A stretch of 16,789 nt of DNA from contig CALKIU010000194.1 of the NCBI GenBank assembly GCA_937995745.1, positions 1-16,789 of the forward strand, read 5' to 3'. Made by a program: the position numbers and the translations under genes. The notes below the pieces were generated by a model. That model saw nothing but the letters and a program-made list of their open reading frames with translations. It ran no database searches and was not told the DNA's origin. Positions 1-6,624 of this stretch are shown here, one piece after another; the first letter of the stretch is position 1, and each line of letters opens with the position of its first letter. This DNA comes from an uncultured Bacillaceae bacterium. GTDB lineage: Bacteria; Bacillota; Bacilli; Bacillales; Cytobacillaceae.

Positions 1-210
1 ATAACAAGAATTCGGGTAGCTATCAAATATCAACATTTATCTTTAACAGAGCCTTATATTAAAATCAGTACTTAAAAAAGTGAGCTCAAATAATATAGGA
101 ACGCTTCTCAATATCGATTTGACAGGCATGGATTTTGCTTGACCGCCTGTTGGTTGATAACATTGCCCGTTTCATGCGTGATTTCAAACAATAAACTGAA
201 TAATAACAAA

Positions 211-239
211 AGCCCCTGCCTTATGAACAGGTGGGGGCT
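211..239. terminator. Terminator-like hairpin
   Basis: The arms AGCCCC..CCT and AGG..GGGGCT pair with a two-base internal mismatch and a short loop. Read on the minus strand the stem runs directly into a TTTTGTTATT tail; read on the plus strand a T-rich tract follows after about six bases. It may stop transcripts from either side. Apart from this hairpin, I see no convincing intact gene in bases 1-520. Confidence 0.4.
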
Positions 240-521
240 GCTTGCATTTTTATTTTTGTTCGGAGACCTAATATTCTTTTCAAATTACAGGAAAAAGCAA
301 GGATTTGTTAACGAGGGGGAAGGGGGCCCGGGCCGGTTGGTGTTTGATTTTGTAGGCGGTGAAAAACGTTCGGCATTCCTGTCATTCGGTTGCGTGGGAG
401 AACCGGTAAGAAAGCGGTGAACGCTGAACGATATTTTTATGAAAAAATTTCATTGCGGGGGTGGGCATTTCGTGAATACGTGGAAGATTGTAATTATTTC
501 GTTGGTTCTGGTTGTTATTGC

Positions 522-608
522 GATTCCATAAAACTCTTCTATGTCCCGTTTTAAATTTTCTTCAAGCCGGATGAATTCATTGACGATGTAGTGTAAGTCG
601 AAAACATT
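522..608 (-). pseudogene. Relic of a DUF7878-like gene
   Basis: The minus strand encodes 29 residues, from NVFDLHYIVNEF to IEEFYGI. They match the C-terminal part of the intact minus-strand protein at 3552-4031 (NVFDLDYIVKEF to IEEYYGI) at 21 of 29 positions with no gap. A stop codon lies three codons upstream of the block, and downstream the reading frame no longer resembles the intact protein. This is therefore an isolated piece of a second, diverged family member and not a working gene. Eight substitutions out of 29 argue against a recent copy of the intact gene. The family has no function that I know. What is seen is the alignment; the relic status is inferred. Confidence 0.6.
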
Positions 609-674
609 GTGATGTCATTCATTTCCGCCTGTATTACCGGGGCTCGCCCGTATACCTAGTCAGATGGGGCTTTT

Positions 675-702
675 TTGCCGAAATACGATAAGATAATATT
701 AT
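675..702 (+). promoter_or_regulatory. Possible sigma-A promoter for pcm
   Basis: A TTGCCG box (675-680) and a TATTAT box (697-702) are separated by 16 bases and sit about 33 bases before the methyltransferase start. The -10 is good, the -35 matches four of six consensus positions. This was assigned by eye only. Confidence 0.3.
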
Positions 703-734
703 AAGGGCTGTCCTGAGAAATGAGGTGAGATGGC

Positions 735-1328
735 ATGGATATGCAGGAACTTGAAAAATTTTTTCGTTCATTGGATCGGTCGTTTTTTCTTGAAGGTGAG
801 ATGAAAAAATATGCCGATTTAGACGAGCCTTTGCCTATAGGTTTTGGACAAACGATCTCGCAGCCCAGTCTTGTGCTGAAAATGACAAAGCTTCTGGCAC
901 CTGAAAAGGATAGTAAGGTTTTGGAGATTGGAACCGGCTCAGGCTTTCAAACAGCTATTCTGGCAAAAATGTCAGCAAAAGTCTTTACAGTGGAAAAAAT
1001 CGATGAATTGATGGAAAAGGCCAAAAAGAGGCTGAAAGCATTAGGTTTTTCGAATATTTATTTTAAAGTCGGGGATGGTAGCAAGGGATGGCGTGAATAT
1101 GCTCCTTATGACAGGATTATGGTCACTGCGGCAGCCCGGGTTTTGCCGGATGAGTTGGTCGAACAACTTGCGAATGGAGGCAGGATGGTTATTCCAATCG
1201 GTCCCCCGCTGCAACTGCAGGAGCTTAAGCTTATTACGAAAACAGATGACGGGGATATACAAATAAAAACAGCAGGATGGGTCAAATTTGTAGAACTTAA
1301 AGGGGAGGACGAATCGCTAAAAAAATAA
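735..1328 (+). CDS. pcm: Protein-L-isoaspartate O-methyltransferase
   Basis: This enzyme uses S-adenosylmethionine to methylate abnormal L-isoaspartyl residues in aged proteins, starting their repair in the cytoplasm. At 197 residues it has the usual length of a bacterial PIMT. The family landmarks are visible in order: GQTISQP at about 38-44 (substrate loop), the SAM-binding motif VLEIGTGSGFQTAIL at about 63-76, an acidic VEKID strand end at 86-90, and the post-I region YDRIMVTAAA at about 125-134. MVIPIG follows at 151-156. The ATG at 735 has GAGGTGAG five bases upstream; a second ATG two codons later is a less well-spaced alternative. The gene stands alone, with a possible promoter at 675-702 and a hairpin about 110 bases past the stop. 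The family assignment is firm; the physiological substrate is not shown. Confidence 0.93.
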   Translation: MDMQELEKFFRSLDRSFFLEGEMKKYADLDEPLPIGFGQTISQPSLVLKMTKLLAPEKDSKVLEIGTGSGFQTAILAKMSAKVFTVEKIDELMEKAKKRLKALGFSNIYFKVGDGSKGWREYAPYDRIMVTAAARVLPDELVEQLANGGRMVIPIGPPLQLQELKLITKTDDGDIQIKTAGWVKFVELKGEDESLKK

Positions 1329-1428
1329 ATGAATCTTTTGGCCGGGTTTGATAAAAAGCTGTCAATTCCGGTTTTATATCCCGATTCTAAAGATTTGTGC
1401 GTAAAAAAATTGATTTTCTCAAGGCTTA

Positions 1429-1613
1429 TTATAAGAAGGATTCCAAAATGGGAATCCTGCTGTTTTTATATTCTTTTGCTGTCCGTGATTTATTACTTTT
1501 GTTCCAGCGTTGAACCAGGCGGTTCCATGGGTCAATGTCGTTTCCCAATGATTTGGTGACCGCTTTGACGGTGCCAACGGCAGTCCTTCATTCACCGTTC
1601 TGTCCAGTCCCAT
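1429..1613 (-). pseudogene. Frameshifted paralogue of the adjacent small gene
   Basis: The minus strand starts MGLDRTVNEGL from the ATG at 1613, which parallels MDIDRMVNEGLAGG in the intact gene just upstream. After Leu the reading frame slips by one base near 1583-1590. Restoring one base at the Leu codon gives an uninterrupted continuation, GLAVGTVKAVTKSLGNDIDPW and further basic, polar residues, to a TAA at 1429. The open frame continues upstream of the ATG for about 30 codons, so the original start may be farther out. It is either a real pseudogene or a sequencing error. Function unknown; short, hydrophilic and probably soluble. The pair suggests tandem duplication followed by decay of the distal copy. 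Confidence 0.5.
1437..1466 (+). terminator. Possible pcm terminator
   Basis: An eight-base perfect stem (AGGATTCC, 1437-1444, and GGAATCCT, 1451-1458) is followed after four bases by TTTTTATATT. It lies about 110 bases past pcm and overlaps the 3' end of the opposing frameshifted frame, so it could serve the plus strand or be partly fortuitous. Confidence 0.45.
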
Positions 1614-1736
1614 TAGATTATCTTCAGCTACTGTCTGTTTCTTTGGGAACCCCTCTTCAACATTCTTTTCTGTGGATGTGCTTTAAAGACAGTTCCGCGG
1701 TGAATTTTATTAAAAAATTGCTTCAAAATGGCGTTA

Positions 1737-1937
1737 TCAGTTTTGTCTGCGTTTCTTTTTCACCGACTCGTTTTGATTTTGAAGCGCTGAATCGGGAAGC
1801 CCCATTGTATCGGTTGTCGTCTCTTCAATGAATCCATTGTCCGGACCCACATCGCCGCCTGCAAGTCCCTCATTGACCATTCTGTCGATATCCATGAAAT
1901 AGTCTTTTCTGCTGTCAGTGCTTTTTGGCTTCGACAT
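1737..1937 (-). CDS. Small hydrophilic Bacillaceae-type protein, unknown function
   Basis: A 66-residue, charged protein with no membrane segment or signal peptide. The N-terminal half holds DSRKDYFMDIDRMVNEGLAGG (about residues 8-28), followed by an acidic stretch with IEETTTDTM and a basic KKKRRQN end. The ATG at 1937 has an excellent AAAGGAG eight to nine bases upstream, which is the main reason to accept this frame over the longer overlapping open frames on both strands. A related frameshifted copy follows on the same strand. The D-R-x-V-N-E-G-L core shared by the two is the only conserved element visible. I do not recognise a characterised family. The strong ribosome site and the paralogue support a real gene; no role can be proposed. 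Confidence 0.72.
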   Translation of the reverse strand: MSKPKSTDSRKDYFMDIDRMVNEGLAGGDVGPDNGFIEETTTDTMGLPDSALQNQNESVKKKRRQN

Positions 1938-2302
1938 TTCATTCCGCTCCTTTCAAACCTTTCGCTGAAATGAATCTTAATGAAACAAGCATGAATACAA
2001 TTGGGAAAAATACTTCGTTCCGTCTGGTTATCAGCCGGTTGTTTAGAAGTTTTGTAAATAGTTTCACCTTGTATCGAGGTCTTATGCACCATTCGAAACA
2101 GACACTCCCGCATAGTCTGGTTGCAGCCACTAACCTGTAGGAAGTGCATTGTGAATGGATGCAAGAATGAATGATTCCGGCCAAAATGCGCCAGGTTCTC
2201 AACATTGGGGAATGAGAGGGCGGACAAAATGATTTATTTTTATTGCAGAACAAAAAATGTTTGCTTTTTCTATGCATAATAAAGAAAAAATCGCTCCAGT
2301 TA
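1938..2302. other. Intergenic stretch without a convincing gene
   Basis: Several long open frames cross this stretch on both strands, but none has a ribosome site or a recognisable protein pattern. The ribosome site of the small minus-strand gene lies at its left end and the inverted-repeat array begins at its right end. Confidence 0.5.
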
Positions 2303-2471
2303 TTTGACAAATTAGTTATATTCTTTTTTGGACAAAGCGGCCAATTTTACCGGTGATTTTGTCCAAAAAATTCATTATTTTGGACAAAGTGGATGAATTA
2401 TTTCGATGGTTTGTCCAAATTAGTCATTATTTTGGACAAAAGTCCATGAACGGTCCTGTGTTTTGTCCAAA
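2303..2471. repeat. Phased inverted-repeat array 1 (TTTGTCCAAA / TTTGGACAAA)
   Basis: Ten-base sites alternate in orientation. Forward sites start at 2303 (degenerate), 2358, 2410 and 2462; reverse sites start at about 2327, 2379 and 2431. Start-to-start distances in the regular part are exactly 21, 31, 21, 31, giving a 52-base period. Each site is itself nearly a palindrome (TTTG-TC-CAAA), differing between orientations only in the two central bases. The 11-base interiors share a TCATTAT end between two units, while the 21-base spacers are unrelated. A forward-reverse pair can fold into a 10-bp stem with an 11-base loop. No open frame runs through it in a convincing way. The same motif and period recur at 16189-16426. 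Confidence 0.9.
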
Positions 2472-2475
2472 TTCA

Positions 2476-2879
2476 TGATTACAATGTTCAACCAGAGTGG
2501 AATCAGGCAGATGAAAGTTAGCCGGGCGTAAAAAGCGAATGCGCTGAAAATGGGAGAATGGAGGTACCGGCAACAGCTTCCGCGATTTTTTTAATTATCA
2601 AAAACCAAAAGCGGCCAAGCACATGATATGATGATCTTGAGAAATTATTATCCCTCAATGGTGGGAGTCAAGTAATAATGGGCATATTTTTCTTATGCAA
2701 AATTGTAAGCGTATACATTACTCTTGGGGTTGCTCCTGGTGTTGATGTCCAGCTTTTAAAAGGCTGTAAAACGGCAAGAGAGTGGTAATGAAATTAAGAA
2801 GTATTCCGCTTGAAAGAACGGGCTTTTCAACGTTTTCCGTCAGTTGAAGAGGAATATTAAAAGAAGGGGGTTGCTCCGA
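2476..2879. other. Leader/intergenic region before the 2880 gene
   Basis: There is no convincing gene here. It holds the cre-like site at 2703-2719 and AT-rich sequence. A minus-strand open frame (2718-3065) that enters it is antisense to the 2880 gene and has no ribosome site that I can see. Confidence 0.45.
2703..2719. promoter_or_regulatory. cre-like CcpA operator
   Basis: The 17 bases TTGTAAGCGTATACATT fit every position of the relaxed Bacillus cre consensus WTGNNARCGNWWWCAWW. It lies about 160 bases upstream of the start chosen for the 2880 gene, so carbon-catabolite control of that gene is possible. The consensus is permissive and a chance match cannot be excluded. Confidence 0.4.
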
Positions 2880-3332
2880 TTGCAAATAAGAAAGGTAAGG
2901 ATTGTCACCAATGGTGAAGGTTATGGTCCCGGTCCGCCGCTCGATGTTGAAATTGAACAGCGGTTGACGATCTCTTCCAGCGGCATGATTTGGTTTACGG
3001 CTTACGAGTATAAGTATGATAAGGAATCTGGAGAAATTAAATTCGAAATTTGCAGAAGAAAACAATTTTCGATAGGAAGAGACCGTGCAAGTGAAATATT
3101 GGAGTTGTTTTCACGGTATTTGCAAAGCGGCCAGCCTCCACCCTTCGCAACGGATTGCGGAATGTGGGAAATGACGATTACCGATACAGGTGGAAAATCT
3201 TACCGCAAAACAGGTTCGGTTTGCGGCGGGGTGAAGGTTGGCGACATCGATTTGACGGAGTATGTGCGGGAAGCAATTCCAATTGATCGCATGTTTGTTT
3301 TTGAGGGATATTTTGAAACAGAAGAGGATTAA
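2880..3332 (+). CDS. Conserved-looking hypothetical protein, 150 aa
   Basis: I chose the TTG at 2880 because AAGAAGGGGG ends nine bases upstream; an in-frame TTG at 2844 would add 12 very basic residues but has no ribosome site. The protein is a mixed alpha/beta soluble domain with no signal or membrane segment. Visible landmarks are VRIVTNG near the start, an EQRLTISSSGMIWF strand pair, RKQFSIGRDRASEIL with a following amphipathic helix (LELFSRYL), then FATDCGMWEMTITDTGGK, a GSVCGG turn, DLTEYVREAIP and an acidic end. The layout recalls unnamed proteins I have seen in Clostridia, but I cannot attach a family name or function. A terminator follows at 3422. A cre-like site lies upstream. It appears monocistronic. 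Confidence 0.72.
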   Translation: MQIRKVRIVTNGEGYGPGPPLDVEIEQRLTISSSGMIWFTAYEYKYDKESGEIKFEICRRKQFSIGRDRASEILELFSRYLQSGQPPPFATDCGMWEMTITDTGGKSYRKTGSVCGGVKVGDIDLTEYVREAIPIDRMFVFEGYFETEED

Positions 3333-3421
3333 AAAATCAGACTGGACACGAGTTTAGCGCATCAAAATACAAACGGTTCGTTAAAGCCGGCAGCAACATC
3401 TTTGCCATTCCCGTCCCGGTT

Positions 3422-3460
3422 AAAAAAGAGAGGTTCAAAACAGTGCCTCTCTCTTTTTTC
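3422..3460. terminator. Bidirectional terminator
   Basis: The arms AAAAAAGAGAGG (left) and CCTCTCTCTTTTTT (right) enclose a 12-base loop, with T-runs in both reading directions. It sits between the convergent genes ending at 3332 (+) and 3552 (-) and can serve both. Confidence 0.75.
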
Positions 3461-3551
3461 TCGGAAAAAGTGTTTTCATCCGGAGTTGCGCGCCGTTTGT
3501 CCATTAGTCAATTTTAATTTAGGAACATTCCGCGCCAATCATTCCGCACCC

Positions 3552-4031
3552 TCACGGCCGGCTTTTGTAGTACGGAATATGCCGGATAAATCTTTTTAAA
3601 TCAATTCCGTAATATTCCTCAATACCCCGCCGCAATTTTTCCTCCAACAAAAGAAACTCCTTCACGATATAATCTAAATCAAACACATTGTACAAATCCT
3701 GTTCGGCCCAAATGGATTTAACTCGCGCTTTGTCGGCAAAGGGAATTAACGATAAAATGGCGCCGTCCTCATAATCGGCATATTCAATTGTATAATAGTG
3801 GAATTCCGGAATATGCTCCTCCGTCACCCGCTTTTTCCATTCATACAAAGTTTTGTAGAATTCGAGAATCGCCAGCTCCGTTTCAAAATACAGTTCGCCG
3901 TTTATTTTTATCGTAAAAGTGGCGTCGACAGCCAATATGGCCGGAACGTTTCTTTTATCCTTGTTTGATATAATGCCTTTTTCACTGACAAATTGGTATT
4001 CAAATGTGATCCTATTTGAAATACTGCACAT
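3552..4031 (-). CDS. DUF7878-like protein (possible immunity-type protein)
   Basis: I chose the ATG at 4031 (MCSISNRITFEYQF) because GAAAGGA lies at good spacing; the open frame reaches ten codons further upstream (4061) without a usable ribosome site. The resulting 159-residue protein is soluble, rich in aromatic and acidic residues. Visible landmarks are an N-terminal beta region (RITFEYQF, ATFTIKINGELYF), a helix ELAILEFYKTLYEWKKRV, a beta hairpin FHYYTIEYADYEDGAILSLI, then SIWAEQDLYNVFDLDYIVKEF, a charged helix and YYGIDLKRFIRHIPYY. I recall this pattern as the Bacillaceae domain DUF7878, from memory and unverified. The fold is unknown to me. Its composition and solitary position resemble polymorphic-toxin immunity proteins, but no toxin gene is seen next to it, so that role is speculation. 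A relic of a relative lies at 522-608. Confidence 0.8.
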   Translation of the reverse strand: MCSISNRITFEYQFVSEKGIISNKDKRNVPAILAVDATFTIKINGELYFETELAILEFYKTLYEWKKRVTEEHIPEFHYYTIEYADYEDGAILSLIPFADKARVKSIWAEQDLYNVFDLDYIVKEFLLLEEKLRRGIEEYYGIDLKRFIRHIPYYKSRP

Positions 4032-4974
4032 TTTGTCATATCCTTTCACAGTTTCTCGCAAATATCCTTTTCCCGCTTTAGTTGTTAGCCGTGCGTGAAT
4101 CCTTTCAGGTATTCGTTGGTTTTGGGATTCTCCGGTTCAAAAATAAAACGCCGGCCACTCTTTTTGCACGCCCCCTGAGGGAGAACGCCTGCCAAAAAGA
4201 TTGATCCCGACAGGACAATGACCACGGCCGGTGTTGTCATTAAATGAAATCGCAAGCCAAACCTGCTTTTTTTAAATATCCTTCTTCGCAATTTATTTTT
4301 CCATGTTCGCAAAAAGACGACACTCCGATTGGCAATGGAAAAAACCCCGGCGCGGCAACCAACTCCGGAGCCATACTCGGCATCTCAAAAACTTTTCTAA
4401 ATATGATGGTATCCTATCTGTTCCCAAAAGTATAGCCGTTCCCCGAAAATGTTCCACGCAAACTTTACCCCTGATGTTCAGAAACCCGCCGCACAATCAT
4501 CCAATTGCAAAAATTCGCCAATCTATTTTTGAATTTCCCGCTCCTAAAAGACACCAGGCATTCAAAATGCAAAAATATTGTAATTATTTGCTAATATTGA
4601 TATAAATATGTATAAATTTGCCTCGATTGAGAAAATATGACAATCTAAATTCTTCCTCAAAAATGTTTTATTTGACAAACTAAAACAAAATCACTTTACA
4701 AAAAATGTAAATTCCTGTCCGACGCCACAAAAAAGCGGATCGCAATTTTCACCCATACCGGCAAGACCCCCGTTCCGCCCATTCCCCTTTTTCATCAACC
4801 GCCATCACTAAATGATGAGGTCGATACAGTATGCTCCGGAATTCAAGCAACGGTCATGTAAACAAGAAAATATCTCTTACCCGCAGCACTTTTCACCCTT
4901 TCGCGAAAAAACAAAATATCGCAAAAAGCGGCGGCGTTCCGTGAGCAAGTGCGCACAAAAAGAAAATAGTACTT
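4032..4974. other. Gene-poor stretch
   Basis: No open frame here has both a ribosome site and a recognisable protein. A minus-strand frame at 4085-4312 (75 codons; from an internal ATG, MTTPAVVIVLSGSIFLAG then a polar tail ending KTNEYLKGFTHG) ends just before the DUF7878-like gene. It is the only candidate, possibly the degraded end of a partner gene. A TTGACA box lies at 4673-4678 in very AT-rich DNA and could belong to a promoter for the downstream operon. Many short stops and AT-rich bias suggest decayed sequence. Confidence 0.4.
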
Positions 4975-5016
4975 GCGGCCGTGTTTACAACTGTCTGTAA
5001 ACCCGGCCGCTTTTCT
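4975..5016 (+). terminator. Strong hairpin terminator or attenuator upstream of the sigma-like gene
   Basis: A 15-base stem with a single mismatch (GCGGCCGTGTTTACA, 4975-4989, and TGTAAACCCGGCCGC, 4996-5010) with a six-base loop is followed by TTTTCTTTT. It lies 80 bases upstream of the sigma-like start. No gene is visible immediately before it, so it either ends an unrecognised transcript or acts as a leader attenuator. Confidence 0.72.
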
Positions 5017-5055
5017 TTTCCCCTCCTTTTGCCCGGATGCCGGAGTCCCCCGTCC

Positions 5056-5087
5056 CCTCCTTTCCTGAAACACACCGGGAAAGGAGG
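5056..5087 (+). promoter_or_regulatory. SD-sequestering hairpin
   Basis: CCTCCTTTCC (5056-5065) is perfectly complementary over ten bases to GGAAAGGAGG (5078-5087), which is the ribosome site for the ATG at 5097. The loop is 12 bases. A second anti-SD element, CCTCCTTT at 5022-5029, could pair with the same site. The complementarity is plain in the sequence; the inference is that translation of the sigma-like protein is repressed unless the helix is opened. Confidence 0.6.
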
Positions 5088-5096
5088 TGGAATCGA

Positions 5097-5492
5097 ATGG
5101 GCAAGAAGTACCACATCAAGATCAACGGACAACTCATCCCCGTCACGGAAGAGGTCTATCAAGCTTTCAAACGCCCCGCCTGGAGAGAACAAAAACGCCG
5201 GCAAATTCGCGCCCAAAAAGAACTTTCATTGGAAGTGCTCGCGGAAACGGGCATTGAATTTTCCTCCGGGGAAGAGCTTGCCGAGACCGTCGAGAAAAAA
5301 CTGCTCGCCGAAATGTTGACGGAAGCTCTTTCCCAATTGACCGACGACGAACGCCGCTTGATATACGAACTGTTCTACAACGAAAAATCGGAACGCAAAA
5401 TTGCCCAGGAGACAGGCCTGTCAAAAACCGCCATCCACAAGCGGAAAGAAAAAATTTTGGCCAAACTGAAAAAAATTTTAAAAAATCGGTGA
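5097..5492 (+). CDS. Short sigma-70-family (region 4) regulator of mobile-element type
   Basis: A 131-residue cytoplasmic protein. The N-terminus (YHIKINGQLIPVTEEVYQAF, about 5-24) with the following KRPAWREQKRR block is typical of a group of small sigma-like proteins in integrative elements of Firmicutes. A linker and acidic helix follow, and residues about 75-131 form a sigma region-4 helix-turn-helix (LTDDERRLIYELFY, SERKIAQETGLSKTAIHKRK, ILAKLKKIL). Region 2 is absent, so it is not a full sigma factor; it may act as a partner subunit or transcriptional activator. The ATG at 5097 follows AAGGAGG with good spacing, and that site is buried in a perfect 10-bp hairpin. A longer upstream open frame to 5037 has no start signal. 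A DUF6329-like gene follows 180 bases downstream on the same strand. Likely targets are unknown. Confidence 0.85.
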   Translation: MGKKYHIKINGQLIPVTEEVYQAFKRPAWREQKRRQIRAQKELSLEVLAETGIEFSSGEELAETVEKKLLAEMLTEALSQLTDDERRLIYELFYNEKSERKIAQETGLSKTAIHKRKEKILAKLKKILKNR

Positions 5493-5673
5493 CCACTTAC
5501 CCTCTAACTTTCCTTTGGATAATGAAGGGGTATTTTTCCAAAAAATAGGTGAAGGATGCCTGTTTATGGAAAAAAGGCCAGTTGGCCGAAGTCCGGGTTT
5601 TTGAAAAGATGACGGCGCATTCACCGAGTGCAAAAGGCGCGCAAAAAACTTCAAAAAATGGGGGTAAAAACGG

Positions 5674-6165
5674 ATGTCAAACAAAAAGGATACGGCGGCA
5701 GCGAACGGAAAAAACAATTTGCTTGTCATGATGATAGAATTGAAAGAGAAATGCCGGCATCATGATTGTTCGTTCATCCGGGGCCACGCAAAGGAAGAGG
5801 CGGGGAACCGGATGAAAATGACCGGCATACAGGGTACGGCCTTTTTTGTCAAACAGCCGTCCAGGATGGAAGAATTGAGGGTGCCGCACCGGTTCGAGAG
5901 AAGGAAGCCCTTTGCAGTCGTCAAGACGATTAAGCTTTCCAAAATGGATTATGAAAACTTTGTTACCGATTTATGCGCCGACCGTCCCTTTATTGAAGAG
6001 CATAAAAAGCTTTGCGGCATAGGCCCGGACGGGGTTTGGCGCTGCCTGCTTGTCCAGCGGCGGGGCAAGTCAGATGGAGTCCTGGTCATGCCGGACGGCA
6101 AAAACTACCCAAAATACGCCGCATTTTATTGCGGCAGGGAACAAGCAAACAGGAATTGTTTGTGA
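5674..6165 (+). CDS. DUF6329-like protein
   Basis: A soluble protein of up to 163 residues. The conserved-looking part is the C-terminal half: FAVVKTIKLSKMDYENFV (about 80-97), a CADRPFIEEH block, DGVWRCLLVQRRG and DGVLVMPDGKNYPKYAAFY (about 134-152). I recall this pattern as DUF6329, a short family with no known activity that often lies in Clostridia mobile or accessory regions; this is from memory. The N-terminal 50 residues are Lys/Met-rich and low in pattern. The ATG at 5674 has only a GGGGGT element nine bases upstream, so an internal start is possible, for example the ATG at 5812 with GAAGAGGCGGGG before it. It is 180 bases downstream of the sigma-like gene and probably in the same transcript, ending at the terminator at 6380. 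Confidence 0.7.
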   Translation: MSNKKDTAAANGKNNLLVMMIELKEKCRHHDCSFIRGHAKEEAGNRMKMTGIQGTAFFVKQPSRMEELRVPHRFERRKPFAVVKTIKLSKMDYENFVTDLCADRPFIEEHKKLCGIGPDGVWRCLLVQRRGKSDGVLVMPDGKNYPKYAAFYCGREQANRNCL

Positions 6166-6624
6166 GATTCGCAGAAGAAAAGGTGTTTTCAGCGTGCGGG
6201 AGGTTTTAATGATCGTGTTTAGCAAAGGAATTTTTCATAAGTAAAAAGGGTCCGCACCGGAAATTTTCATGTTTTTACATACAGATTTGTCATTTTGCCG
6301 TCCTGATAGCACAGGGCAGACAGGAATAGCATAAAAAATGCCGGCGCCGGTGTTTATGCATGGCTGCGATTCGGTTTGTAAAAGTACACGCAGGCTTCTG
6401 TGTGTACTTTTTTTATCTGGTTAACCCCCGTCGTTAACGAATGAAATGAAATACTCGCCGAATCCCGCCGATATTATTAGGGGCGCAAACATTTACAGCT
6501 GTGTACGTTCAATGGGAACATGGGGCATTTTCATTTATCGCATTGCACTCATTACACCGGATAAGACATTTAAAATACAATTTTTTACACATTTTTTCAA
6601 TATCCATTAAAGGAGGCCGGGGCC
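6166..6624. other. Intergenic stretch before the HEPN gene
   Basis: No gene is supported here. It holds the terminator at 6380-6414, a short GC palindrome near 6340-6350 and a very AT-rich segment just before the ribosome site of the next gene. I see no confident promoter. Confidence 0.5.
6380..6414 (+). terminator. Rho-independent terminator
   Basis: The arms AAAAGTACACGCAG and CTGTGTGTACTTTT pair around a short GCTT loop, with one G-T pair, and run into a T-run (about 6408-6414). It ends the sigma-like/DUF6329 transcript and insulates the HEPN gene. Confidence 0.8.

Noticed and set aside
130..194. Short in-frame stretch reading LLVDNIARFMRDFKQ followed by a stop and then a hairpin
   Set aside because: It may be the end of a degraded gene but only about 24 codons exist, with a stop directly before them; too little to support.
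139..420. 93-codon plus-strand frame
   Set aside because: No ribosome site, it spans the terminator-like hairpin, and the translation has mixed low-complexity character.
1760..2310. Longer minus-strand open frames (1760-2227, 1939-2310)
   Set aside because: They overlap the small gene with an excellent ribosome site, have no start signal and no recognisable protein pattern.
2303..2471. CRISPR array
   Set aside because: Repeats are only ten bases, alternate in orientation and have fixed 11/21-base gaps; there are no cas genes. It is not a CRISPR.
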